Source: an uncultured Chryseobacterium sp. (GTDB taxonomy: Bacteria > Bacteroidota > Bacteroidia > Flavobacteriales > Weeksellaceae). From it: a DNA stretch of 42,126 nt. The position numbers and the translations under genes were made by a program. Below the pieces are notes generated by a model. The model searched no databases, was not told the DNA's origin, and worked only from the letters and a program-made list of their open reading frames with translations. Of this stretch, positions 26,084-33,338 are shown piece by piece. Within the stretch, counting starts at the first letter, position 1, and every line of letters begins with the position of its first letter. Where the stretch lies: contig NZ_CAKZIK010000078.1 of assembly GCF_936933875.1 (NCBI RefSeq), forward strand, positions 1 through 42,126, written 5' to 3'.

Positions 26084-27145
26084 TTAATTGTTTTTCAGGC
26101 TCGCCATATCAATCACGAATCGGTATTTTACGTCGCTTTTCAACATTCTGTCATAGGCTTCGTTAATTTCCTGCATGTTAATCAGTTCTATATCGGCAAC
26201 AATATTTTTTTCGCCGCAAAAATCTAATAATTCCTGGGTTTCCTTAATTCCGCCGATAACAGAACCGGCAATAGAGCGTCTTCCGCCAATCATAGGTCGT
26301 GTAGACAACATTTCCTCAACACTTCCGATATAACCGACCAACACAAGGGTTCCGTTAATGGCTAAGGTCATCACGTAAGGATTTAAATCGTGGTCGTAAG
26401 GAACGGTATCGATAATCACGTCAAATTTTCCTTTTACTGCGTCCATCTTATTTTTATCCGTAGAAATAATGACTTCATCTGCTCCTAAATCTTTTGCGTC
26501 CTGCTCTTTGGATGACGTTCTGGAAAATAGTGATACGTGGGCTCCCAAACCTTTCGCGAGTTTCACGGCCATATGCCCAAGTCCGCCCAAACCAACGACA
26601 GCCACTTTGGAATTTGGGCCTACGTTCCAGTGTTTCAGCGGTGACCAGGTGGTGACTCCCGCACAAAGAACCGGCGCAACTGCTGCTAAATCTAGGTTTT
26701 CAGGAACTTTTAAAATATAATTTTCGTCCACAACCACTCTTTCAGAATAACCTCCGAAAGTATGACCGCCTAAGTGAAGATCTTTTCCGTTGTAAGTTCC
26801 CACCATTCCATTTAAACAGTACTGTTCTTCATGGTTTTGGCAGCTTGAACAAGTTCTGCAACTGTCCACAATGCAGCCAACCGCAACTTTATCCCCCACT
26901 TTTACTTTAGTAACGTTACTTCCAACTTGGGTTGCAACTCCTACAATTTCGTGTCCCGGAACTACAGGATATTTGGAGCCACCCCAATCGTTTCTTGCGG
27001 TGTGAAGGTCGCTGTGGCAAACGCCACAAAATAAAATATCAATTTCTACATCGTTCGGCTGAACTTCGCGACGGTTGATTTGCATTTCTTTCAAATCTTG
27101 ATCTTTCGCTTCAGTACCAAATGCTTTTACATTAAAAGTTTCCAT
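26084..27145 (-). CDS. Zinc-dependent NAD(P)-linked alcohol dehydrogenase
   Basis: 353 residues, cytoplasmic, medium-chain dehydrogenase of the cinnamyl-alcohol/YahK type, reducing aldehydes or oxidising alcohols. Catalytic zinc ligands are Cys43 (GVCHSD), His65-Glu66 (PGHE) and Cys161. The structural zinc is held by Cys96, Cys99, Cys102 and Cys110. The dinucleotide fold starts at GLGGLGHMAVKLAK (185-198). The following SRTSSK at the end of the second strand favours NADPH over NADH, as in known YahK-like enzymes. Length is usual. It has its own -7 box and terminator, so it is a single-gene unit. The natural substrate cannot be inferred. Confidence 0.95.
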   Translation of the reverse strand: METFNVKAFGTEAKDQDLKEMQINRREVQPNDVEIDILFCGVCHSDLHTARNDWGGSKYPVVPGHEIVGVATQVGSNVTKVKVGDKVAVGCIVDSCRTCSSCQNHEEQYCLNGMVGTYNGKDLHLGGHTFGGYSERVVVDENYILKVPENLDLAAVAPVLCAGVTTWSPLKHWNVGPNSKVAVVGLGGLGHMAVKLAKGLGAHVSLFSRTSSKEQDAKDLGADEVIISTDKNKMDAVKGKFDVIIDTVPYDHDLNPYVMTLAINGTLVLVGYIGSVEEMLSTRPMIGGRRSIAGSVIGGIKETQELLDFCGEKNIVADIELINMQEINEAYDRMLKSDVKYRFVIDMASLKNN

Positions 27146-27186
27146 ATTTATTTAATTAATGATTGCTTGAAGAGAATTCTTCATCA

Positions 27187-27194
27187 CAAATTTA
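27187..27194 (-). promoter_or_regulatory. -7 box (TAAATTTG) of the dehydrogenase gene
   Basis: Exact TAnnTTTG on the minus strand, 41 bases before the start codon. No convincing -33 partner. Confidence 0.4.
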
Positions 27195-27337
27195 CCTGAA
27201 ATTCTACAAAAATCAGTTTAAAAAGATTGTTAAAAAATACCAAGAAATCGAAGATTCGACGAAGTAAATGCACGAATTTTAGATTTAATCCGTGTTGAAT
27301 GTTAAAACTCTTCCACACTCAAACCCTCAAACCCAAA

Positions 27338-28810
27338 CTACTCCGGAATCCAAACACTTACATTTCCAGCCGGAACTGTAAAATTTCCCCAACCGTTTTC
27401 GTCAATCGTAATTTTATGCTCAAATCTTCCAAGCAGATCATAAAAATTTTGTCCTGAATATTGTTTCCCGACTTCCATCGGCTTGTCGTATTGGTCTTTA
27501 TTGCTTAAAACCACTGCGCAACCTTTGTTGTGGCCATCGCCTTCGCGAGTCCAACCCAAACAATTGGCGTCTTCAAAATAATCGCGTTGAAGTCCGTAAG
27601 CATTTTCCTTTCTGGCTTTTAGCATACCTTCAATGCCATCAACTTTATTCAGAAAAATTTCGTAATCGTTGCCATCATCTCCTTTGTCCCAATAACTTAC
27701 GCCATACAAATCCGGATAAAAAACGCACGGATAACCGTTTTCTCTCAATAAAATTAAGGCATAAGCCAAAGGTTTAAACCAAGGTTCAACCGGTGCTTCC
27801 AATTCCTGCATGGGCTGTGTATCGTGATTATCCACCAAGGTAACAGCCAAATCAGGTCTTGCGGAAACCAATGTTTCGTCGAAAATTTTTCTTAAATCGT
27901 AATTTCCGCCTTGTGTTGAAGCTATATGAAAATTATGCTGAAGCGAGGCATCGAACAAACTCATGCAACCTTCTGTCGCATTAATGTAATCTAACATCAA
28001 AGGCAAAAGTCCGGGAGCCCAATATTCGCCCACAGCAAATAAATTTTTTCCGGTGTTGGAACGTAACAAAGTTAGCCACTCTTTATAAAATTTAGGAGAC
28101 TGGTGTTTCACAGCATCCAAACGAACACCATCAAAAAAAATCTGATCATGGTACCATTTTCCCCAGCTATTCAATTCCTCCCGAACAAAAGGATTTTCGT
28201 GATTTATATCATTAGCCATCAGATAATCATAATTTCCCTTTTCATTCCCTACCATTTCTTCCCAGTTTTCAGTGTGTTCGTTTATAATTCTATAGATTCC
28301 TTGATCTTGTCCTTCAGCAAAGTCCACACCTGCAAAACATTGAAAATTCCATTCGAAATCCGAATATTTTTTGCCTCTTCCCGGAAAGGTAAATTTGGTG
28401 TAACTTTCAATCTCAAAAACATCGGAAATGGTTTTATTGCGGTTATTCTCATCCACTTTTACCACTTGAAATTTTTCTTTTTCGTCGCCACCTGCCTTAT
28501 GATTGAGTACAATATCTGCAATTACAGAAATTCCTTTAGATTGCAGTGTTTTGCAAACATTTTGGTAATCTTCTTTTGTACCATATTTTGTAGGGACAGT
28601 TCCTTTTTGGTCGAATTCTCCTAAATCATACAAATCATAAGAATCATAACCTACAGAATAACCGCCACCTGCACCTTTATAAGCCGGCGGAAACCACACC
28701 GCGGAGATTCCTAAATCTTGCAGCCAATCCGAAGAATCTTTAATATGATTGTATAATGTTCCGTTTCCTTCGGAATACCAGTGGAAACTTTGCAGCATTG
28801 TTGTGTTCAT
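27338..28810 (-). CDS. Cytoplasmic alpha-amylase, GH13
   Basis: 490 residues without a signal peptide, so it acts on internal alpha-glucans or imported maltodextrins. It resembles the GH13 subfamily 5 type (MLQSFHWYSEGNGTLYNHI at the start). The catalytic triad is Asp232 in DGVRLDAVKH, Glu262 in AVGEYW and Asp330 in LVDNHDTQ; the conserved ADIVLNHKAGGD block is at 98-109. The C-terminal beta domain ends in AGNVSVWIPE, as expected. Length is normal. No other glycogen or starch genes adjoin it. A -7 box lies just upstream. Confidence 0.95.
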   Translation of the reverse strand: MNTTMLQSFHWYSEGNGTLYNHIKDSSDWLQDLGISAVWFPPAYKGAGGGYSVGYDSYDLYDLGEFDQKGTVPTKYGTKEDYQNVCKTLQSKGISVIADIVLNHKAGGDEKEKFQVVKVDENNRNKTISDVFEIESYTKFTFPGRGKKYSDFEWNFQCFAGVDFAEGQDQGIYRIINEHTENWEEMVGNEKGNYDYLMANDINHENPFVREELNSWGKWYHDQIFFDGVRLDAVKHQSPKFYKEWLTLLRSNTGKNLFAVGEYWAPGLLPLMLDYINATEGCMSLFDASLQHNFHIASTQGGNYDLRKIFDETLVSARPDLAVTLVDNHDTQPMQELEAPVEPWFKPLAYALILLRENGYPCVFYPDLYGVSYWDKGDDGNDYEIFLNKVDGIEGMLKARKENAYGLQRDYFEDANCLGWTREGDGHNKGCAVVLSNKDQYDKPMEVGKQYSGQNFYDLLGRFEHKITIDENGWGNFTVPAGNVSVWIPE

Positions 28811-28829
28811 CGTAGTATGTTTTGATTTG

Positions 28830-28837
28830 CAAAACTA
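28830..28837 (-). promoter_or_regulatory. -7 box (TAGTTTTG) of the amylase gene
   Basis: Exact TAnnTTTG on the minus strand, ending 19 bases before the ATG at 28810, implying a leader of about a dozen bases. Confidence 0.4.
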
Positions 28838-28885
28838 AATGTTCAGTTTCAGCAGTAAGTTACAGAATTTTGAATGAATGTTCCA

Positions 28886-28913
28886 CAAAAAAGACCGCAA
28901 TTTCTTGCAGTCT
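28886..28913 (-). terminator. Terminator of the yceI-like gene
   Basis: On the minus strand agactgcaa and ttgcggtct form a nine-base stem (one G-U pair) closed by a GAAA tetraloop, followed by six T. Confidence 0.85.
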
Positions 28914-28943
28914 CTTATATTCACTATGAAAAAAAAATGTTTG

Positions 28944-29621
28944 TTATTTTTTTGCTACGATGTTCAAATCTAAATCAACATCTTTGGAAATCATCCAGTC
29001 TTTTGGGTCGCCGTCTGTTCCGTAAGCCAATCCCCAATCCGCTCTGTTGATGGTGAATTTAGAAACCAAAGAAACTTGGTCTGCAGTTACATCCACTTTC
29101 GCAGGGAAAGTTACGTTTACGGTTTTGTCTTTAATGGTAAGGTTTCCGCTTACTTGCTTGTTTGCGCCTTCAACTTTGCTTTTTTCAGCAGTTGCAGGAA
29201 GGTCTTCTACTTTTGTGATTTCAAATTTTACAGATGGATATTTTGCAGCATCAAAGAAATCCGGGCTTTTCAAGTGTCCGTCCAAATCCACAGAAGTTTT
29301 TCCGTCGCTTAATTTTGGATCAACTGAAGTTGGGTCTGTCAACAAAGAGTTTACATCGGAGTTCAAAGTTCCAGAAGTAAGATTACCATCTGCTGCAGAA
29401 AGTGTACCTGTGGTTTTCATGGTACCGAATCTTGGGTTTAATCCACCTTTGTGATAGGCTGTCCATTTTAAAACACTGCTTTCTGTATTTACGGTAAATT
29501 TGTCGCCAGACTGAGCCGCTGCAGTTTGTTCTGTTGAGGTTGTTGCGCTGTCGGTTTTGTTTTCTTTACAAGCCACAACGAACAAAGCCCCTGATAGAGC
29601 CAAAATTGATAGTTTTTTCAT
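28944..29621 (-). CDS. YceI-family lipoprotein
   Basis: 225 residues. Lipoprotein signal MKKLSILALSGALFVVAC with lipid on Cys18, then a Ser/Thr/Glu linker (about 19-42). The YceI domain fills about 43-225: SSVLKWTAYHKGG, then the DLDGHLKSPDFFDAAKYP block, VSGNLTIKDKTVNVTFPAKV, and FTINRADWGLAYGTDG near the end. YceI proteins are lipocalin-like barrels that bind isoprenoid or other hydrophobic molecules in the periplasm; the ligand here is unknown. It has its own promoter box and terminator. Family assignment is firm, physiological role is not. Confidence 0.95.
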   Translation of the reverse strand: MKKLSILALSGALFVVACKENKTDSATTSTEQTAAAQSGDKFTVNTESSVLKWTAYHKGGLNPRFGTMKTTGTLSAADGNLTSGTLNSDVNSLLTDPTSVDPKLSDGKTSVDLDGHLKSPDFFDAAKYPSVKFEITKVEDLPATAEKSKVEGANKQVSGNLTIKDKTVNVTFPAKVDVTADQVSLVSKFTINRADWGLAYGTDGDPKDWMISKDVDLDLNIVAKK

Positions 29622-29652
29622 TTTTAATAATTTGTTTATTTAAATACTGGGG

Positions 29653-29660
29653 CAAAGATA
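29653..29660 (-). promoter_or_regulatory. -7 box (TATCTTTG) of the yceI-like gene
   Basis: Exact TAnnTTTG on the minus strand, about 31 bases before the start codon. The -33 element is not clear. Confidence 0.45.
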
Positions 29661-29763
29661 GGTTTAGAAATTGTTCTTCGAATTGATGTATGATAAGAAA
29701 ATCTAAGAACGCGAAAAAGATGAAATCTATCATTCAAGAATTGACGAATAGATTTTTTTGAAT

Positions 29764-29791
29764 CTGTAGAGACGCGATTCATCGCGTGTCA
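29764..29791. repeat. Palindromic intergenic repeat (GAGACGCGATTCATCGCGT type)
   Basis: gagacgcgat(t) and atcgcgtgtc form an imperfect palindrome. Elements of the form GTAGAGACGCG-AT-CGCGTCTC are, from memory, scattered between genes in many genomes. No function is assigned here. Confidence 0.5.
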
Positions 29792-29811
29792 CATAAAAGT
29801 TTCAATTTAAC

Positions 29812-29840
29812 AAATCTGCGTAATCCGCTAAATCTGCGGG
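29812..29840. repeat. AAATCTGCG direct-repeat element
   Basis: aaatctgcg occurs twice (29812 and 29830) around taatccgct. This compound is a familiar intergenic string in flavobacteria. It lies just past the dinB stop. Confidence 0.4.
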
Positions 29841-29853
29841 CATCGGCAATAAA

Positions 29854-30936
29854 TCAATACTCGTAATCTGGAAAATCAATCTTCAGTTGCACCGAAATAT
29901 TTTTCTTTTCTTCTGTATTGAGATTGGAAAGCGAAATGCCCAACAAACGTATTGGTTTGTCATAAGGTCGCAGCTCCCATAATTTTTTTGCGGTTTTATA
30001 GAAATCATCAGCATTTTCATAATATACTTCCTGCGTTTTACTTCTCGTAAACACAGAAAAATCTTTGTACTTAATTTTGAGTGTAATTGATTTTCCTTTG
30101 ATTTGCTTTTTTGAAAGCCTTCCTTCCAGTTCATCACAAATCATCCTCAAATTTTTGAAAACTGCTTCATCATCCAACAAATTTTCCCAGAAAGTTTCTT
30201 CAACTCCTACACTTTTTTGGATACGATGCGGTTTTACTTCACTTCTGTGAATTCCCCGCACAACGTTGTAATAATATCTCCCGGATTTTCCGAACAGATT
30301 TTCCAAATATTCCAACGATTTTTCTTTCAAATCTCTTCCGTTAAAAATATGCAGTTCGTGCATTTTATTGGCCGTTACTTTCCCGATTCCGAAGAATTTT
30401 TCAATCGGAAGTTCCTCCATAAATTCCATAATTTCTGATGGATGGATGGTTTTTTGTCCGTTCGGTTTTCGGTAATCAGACGCTACCTTTGCCAAAAATT
30501 TATTCACTGAAATTCCGGCTGAAGCAGTTAATCCCGTAGTTTCAAAAATTTTTCTTCGAATTTCTTTTGCGATTTCGTTCGCGCTTTCGATTCCTTTTTT
30601 GTTTTCCGTTACATCAAGATAGGCTTCATCCAAGGAAAGAGGTTCCACCAAGTCGGTATATTCGTAAAAAATTTGTCTTACTTGTTGCGAAATTTCCTTA
30701 TACCGCTGAAATCTTGGTTTTACAACAATGAGTTGCGGACATTTTTCCATTGCCATTCTTCCGGGCATTGCAGAACGGATTCCAAATTTTCGGGCTTCAT
30801 AACTTGCGGCTGCAACCACGCCATATTTTCCACCACCTACACCAACCGGCTTTCCGCGAAGCTCCGGATTGTCGTGCTGTTCTACAGAAGCATAAAAGGC
30901 GTCCATATCAATGTGGATGATTTTGCGCTGTTGCAT
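29854..30936 (-). CDS. dinB: DNA polymerase IV
   Basis: 360 residues, Y-family translesion polymerase acting at stalled forks. Catalytic acidic residues are Asp10 in IIHIDMDAFYASVE and Asp103-Glu104 in LSLDEAYLDV; the steric-gate region Phe14-Tyr15 excludes ribonucleotides. The thumb helix-hairpin-helix (about 175-205, IEKFFGIGKVTANKMHELHI) and the little-finger domain (about 245-350) are intact. No C-terminal clamp-binding QLxLF motif is obvious; the end is VQLKIDFPDYEY. A -7 box lies only five bases before the ATG, suggesting a leaderless or nearly leaderless message. No LexA-type box was recognised. Confidence 0.97.
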   Translation of the reverse strand: MQQRKIIHIDMDAFYASVEQHDNPELRGKPVGVGGGKYGVVAAASYEARKFGIRSAMPGRMAMEKCPQLIVVKPRFQRYKEISQQVRQIFYEYTDLVEPLSLDEAYLDVTENKKGIESANEIAKEIRRKIFETTGLTASAGISVNKFLAKVASDYRKPNGQKTIHPSEIMEFMEELPIEKFFGIGKVTANKMHELHIFNGRDLKEKSLEYLENLFGKSGRYYYNVVRGIHRSEVKPHRIQKSVGVEETFWENLLDDEAVFKNLRMICDELEGRLSKKQIKGKSITLKIKYKDFSVFTRSKTQEVYYENADDFYKTAKKLWELRPYDKPIRLLGISLSNLNTEEKKNISVQLKIDFPDYEY

Positions 30937-30940
30937 TCGC

Positions 30941-30948
30941 CAAAATTA
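30941..30948 (-). promoter_or_regulatory. -7 box (TAATTTTG) immediately before dinB
   Basis: Exact TAnnTTTG on the minus strand. Its end is four bases from the ATG at 30936, so transcription would begin at or next to the start codon. Confidence 0.4.
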
Positions 30949-30952
30949 ACAC

Positions 30953-31010
30953 AAAAAAAACTGATGATTCTGCTTGGGATTTTGACATCCTTTTGCTGAA
31001 TCATCAGTCC
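30953..31010 (-). terminator. Terminator between the decayed ORF and dinB
   Basis: On the minus strand actgatgattc pairs with gaatcatcagt across a loop of about 25 bases, followed by eight T. It belongs to whatever was transcribed from 31.0-31.5 kb. Confidence 0.75.
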
Positions 31011-31031
31011 GTTAAAGTTTCCACTTTTCAA

Positions 31032-31493
31032 TTATGAAATATTTAATTCTTCTCTGTTCATCGTAACCTTTGCTGCGTAGCTCCGGTCTAAAGTGACAAA
31101 CTCAAAATTAAAAGAACCGATATCTCCAATGTTCAAAGTTTCAACTGTAATCTTCCACTTTTGGTTTCTTCAAATCTGTCTTGCGACTTCTTTTTCAAAT
31201 TCCTCGAGTATGGATTTTTTAAGCCTTACTAAAAAAGTTTTGATTGGCTTTCTAATCTTCCCTTTGTTTGAGTTCTGATTTCCGGTTTGCACTTTCCATC
31301 AAAAACAAAAGTCCGATTTTATTGAAAGTTCATCTCTGCTTTTTTTGAGTTCTGAAATTTTCAATCTTGCGATTTCAATTTTTTGTTCTCTGCAGTTAGA
31401 CTTGATTGTTGATTCAAAGATAGAATCACTGAAAACGAAATGCAAGAAAAAACCAACAGTTTTATCAAGATGTTTTCCACCTGATTTCCACAA
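31032..31493 (-). pseudogene. Decayed ORF of unknown origin
   Basis: One minus-strand frame runs from the ATG at 31493 to a TAA at 31032-31034, broken by two in-frame TGA codons (about 31299-31301 and 31168-31170). The pieces have protein-like character: IEIARLKISELKKSRDEL, then KTFLVRLKKSILEEFEKEVA, then NIGDIGSFNFEFVTLDRSYA ending MNREELNIS. Near the first TGA another frame reads FLMESANRKSELKQRED, suggesting frameshifts as well. A good terminator follows its end. I do not recognise the family. Alternatively, only short fortuitous frames are present. The rest of the gap (31494-31675) holds only a TGTCATGCTGAG repeat. Confidence 0.45.
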
Positions 31494-31590
31494 TGTTAGA
31501 AGTTAATAACTACAATCATTTTGATTAAATACTGAATAGAAATTAACAACGAAATTTTCAACAATATCAATTAAAAATTGTTAGTTGTAA

Positions 31591-31602
31591 TGTCATGCTG
31601 AG
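31591..31602. repeat. TGTCATGCTGAG intergenic repeat, copy 1
   Basis: The word tgtcatgctgag begins a short degenerate element continuing gttctctaagaatctttc. Related copies are at 37490 and 37581. It is a common flavobacterial intergenic repeat type by my recollection. Confidence 0.5.
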
Positions 31603-31675
31603 GTTCTCTAAGAATCTTTCATAGAAAGTTAATCAAAACAAGCATCCAAAATATGAATGCATTTCTATAAAATTT

Positions 31676-32701
31676 TTAATGTTTATTCACGTAGTTCAAA
31701 ATCATTTGGTTGAATTCTTCTTTACGGTCAATATTCACATTAATTGGCCAATAATACACCAAATCTCTCAGATAATCAAAGGTTTTCAGCCTTACATAAT
31801 CTTTCTCGGTGGTTAAAATCAATTTGTATTCGCCTAACTTTTTGTATTCTTCCACAATTTTTTTGATATCAGCATCAGTAAAGTTGTGGTGGTCTTTAAA
31901 TTTCAAATGCTTTACGCGCTGCGAAAATTTAGATAAATGATTCAATAATGGTTTTGGATTGGCAATTCCGGTAATCAAAAGAATATCATAATAATTCAGA
32001 TTATTATCCGGCAAAAATTTGTCTTTAGAATACACATTTTCATCATACCCAATGCTCGAGAAGAACACTTTCTGATTGTGTTGAGGTTTAATTCTCGAAA
32101 TATAATATTGCTTTTTTTCCTCCGTTAAATCATCCGGACATTTCGAAACCATAATTGCCTGTGCTCTTTTTGCGCCGGCTCTGCTTTCGCGCAGATCTCC
32201 TGCAGGAAGCAGAAAATCCTTGAAATAAGGATCGTTATAATCCGTCATCAAAATGTTGAAACCTGCTATTATGGCCCTGTGCTGAAAAGCATCATCCAAT
32301 ATCAAAACATTCAGATCCATATCCTCAATTATTTTTTTCGCACCGGGAACTCTTTCTTCTGAAACACCAATCACGAAACGGTTTTTGAATCTCTCGAAAA
32401 GCTGCATGGCTTCATCTCCAACGGTTTTGTAATTACTGTCGTAGTTGGTTACTCCGTAACCTTTGGTAATTCTTCCGTACCCGCGGGAAAGAACTCCCGT
32501 TCTGTAATGTTTAGAAAGGAAATCTGCCAAATACATCACCATCGGAGATTTTCCGCTGCCTCCAACGGAAAGATTTCCAACGTTAATAATTGGAGTTGAG
32601 AATTTTGTAGATTTAAAAATCCCCAGATTATACATCATATTTCGGACTGCCGTCACCCAATGATAACCCAGAGAAAAGGGATAGAGATACCATCTTTTCA
32701 T
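31676..32701 (-). CDS. lpxK: Tetraacyldisaccharide 4'-kinase
   Basis: 341 residues. LpxK phosphorylates the 4' position of the lipid A disaccharide precursor at the inner membrane, so this organism makes LPS. The N-terminal membrane-associated helix (about 1-28, YLYPFSLGYHWVTAVRNMMY) is followed by IINVGNLSVGGSGKSPMVMY, with the P-loop at 46-53. LSRGYGR and the DDAFQHR block (LNVLILDDAFQHRAI) are characteristic of the family. Length is usual. A -7 box sits directly before the start codon. No other lipid A gene is adjacent. Confidence 0.97.
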   Translation of the reverse strand: MKRWYLYPFSLGYHWVTAVRNMMYNLGIFKSTKFSTPIINVGNLSVGGSGKSPMVMYLADFLSKHYRTGVLSRGYGRITKGYGVTNYDSNYKTVGDEAMQLFERFKNRFVIGVSEERVPGAKKIIEDMDLNVLILDDAFQHRAIIAGFNILMTDYNDPYFKDFLLPAGDLRESRAGAKRAQAIMVSKCPDDLTEEKKQYYISRIKPQHNQKVFFSSIGYDENVYSKDKFLPDNNLNYYDILLITGIANPKPLLNHLSKFSQRVKHLKFKDHHNFTDADIKKIVEEYKKLGEYKLILTTEKDYVRLKTFDYLRDLVYYWPINVNIDRKEEFNQMILNYVNKH

Positions 32702-32708
32702 ATGGCTG

Positions 32709-32716
32709 CAAAAGTA
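32709..32716 (-). promoter_or_regulatory. -7 box (TACTTTTG) immediately before lpxK
   Basis: Exact TAnnTTTG on the minus strand, ending seven bases before the ATG at 32701. Transcription would start at or one or two bases from the start codon. Confidence 0.4.
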
Positions 32717-32774
32717 AGGCTTTTGAAACAGATTTTAAAGTAAACTGCTTGAAATTTTTCCACAATATTAAAAA

Positions 32775-32800
32775 ACAAAAACCTCTGAAAATCAGAGGTT
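32775..32800 (-). terminator. Terminator of the tmRNA gene
   Basis: On the minus strand acctctgat / atcagaggt forms a tight stem directly after the 3' CCA of the tmRNA, followed by a T-rich tract. Confidence 0.9.
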
Positions 32801-32802
32801 TG

Positions 32803-33201
32803 TGGTGGAGTTGGAGGGATTCGAACCCTCGTCCAAACAAGCAATACATAAGATTTCTACATGCTTATTCTGCTATTGGTTTTCGTCGTAAAGCAGACAG
32901 CAAACAGCCAACTTTACGCTTATCTTCTAAATTTTTCGACTGTTAGCCGAAGTTTCTAACAGCTTATTTCTGCATTACTATGCCCCGAATTCAAACGCCG
33001 CAGAAAAAGGCATTTGTGGGACATCTTGTTTCCTTACTATACTTCGGGAAAACGCTGAATCCTACTAAACTTCAGATTAAGCAGCAAGAGCAAACTCTTG
33101 GTCGCCAGTTAAATTCTGTTGCAAGGGATTTAAGAGATCGCGCAACGGTTCTCTGCATGCTTACTTACCCATTGATCTTGCTGTCGAAACCAGTCAACCC
33201 C
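32803..33201 (-). ncRNA. ssrA: Transfer-messenger RNA (tmRNA)
   Basis: 399 bases on the minus strand, rescuing stalled ribosomes with SmpB. The 3' end is a tRNA-like T arm (GAGGGTTCGAATCCCTC) and acceptor ending in encoded CCA. The 5' end GGGGTTG pairs with CAACTCC near the 3' end, giving the seven-base acceptor stem, and is followed by ACTGGTTTCGACAG, the hallmark of tmRNA. The reading frame inside encodes a tag ending GDQEFALAA before TAA, of the same form as known Bacteroidota tags such as GENNYALAA. Open frames across this region on either strand are artefacts of the RNA gene. Confidence 0.97.
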
Positions 33202-33216
33202 AATTTTGTAATTGTG

Positions 33217-33224
33217 CAAAGGTA
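33217..33224 (-). promoter_or_regulatory. -7 box (TACCTTTG) of the tmRNA gene
   Basis: Exact TAnnTTTG on the minus strand, ending 15 bases before the mature 5' end. No TTTG at the ideal -33 distance. Confidence 0.45.
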
Positions 33225-33338
33225 ATGAAAATATTATACCAATTGTTATATAATTAATGTGTAAAAAAATGACGTCTTTTGTAACAAATGCTTAATTTCA
33301 GCGTCTAATAAGTTTATAATTCAAAATCTCAAAAATAT

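Noticed and set aside
29047..29454. 135-codon plus-strand frame opposite the yceI-like gene
   Set aside because: It is antisense to a well-supported YceI domain and has no recognisable features.
32749..33225. Two open frames on the plus strand (about 65 and 81 codons)
   Set aside because: They lie on the complement of the tmRNA gene; acceptor stem, T arm and tag are unmistakable.
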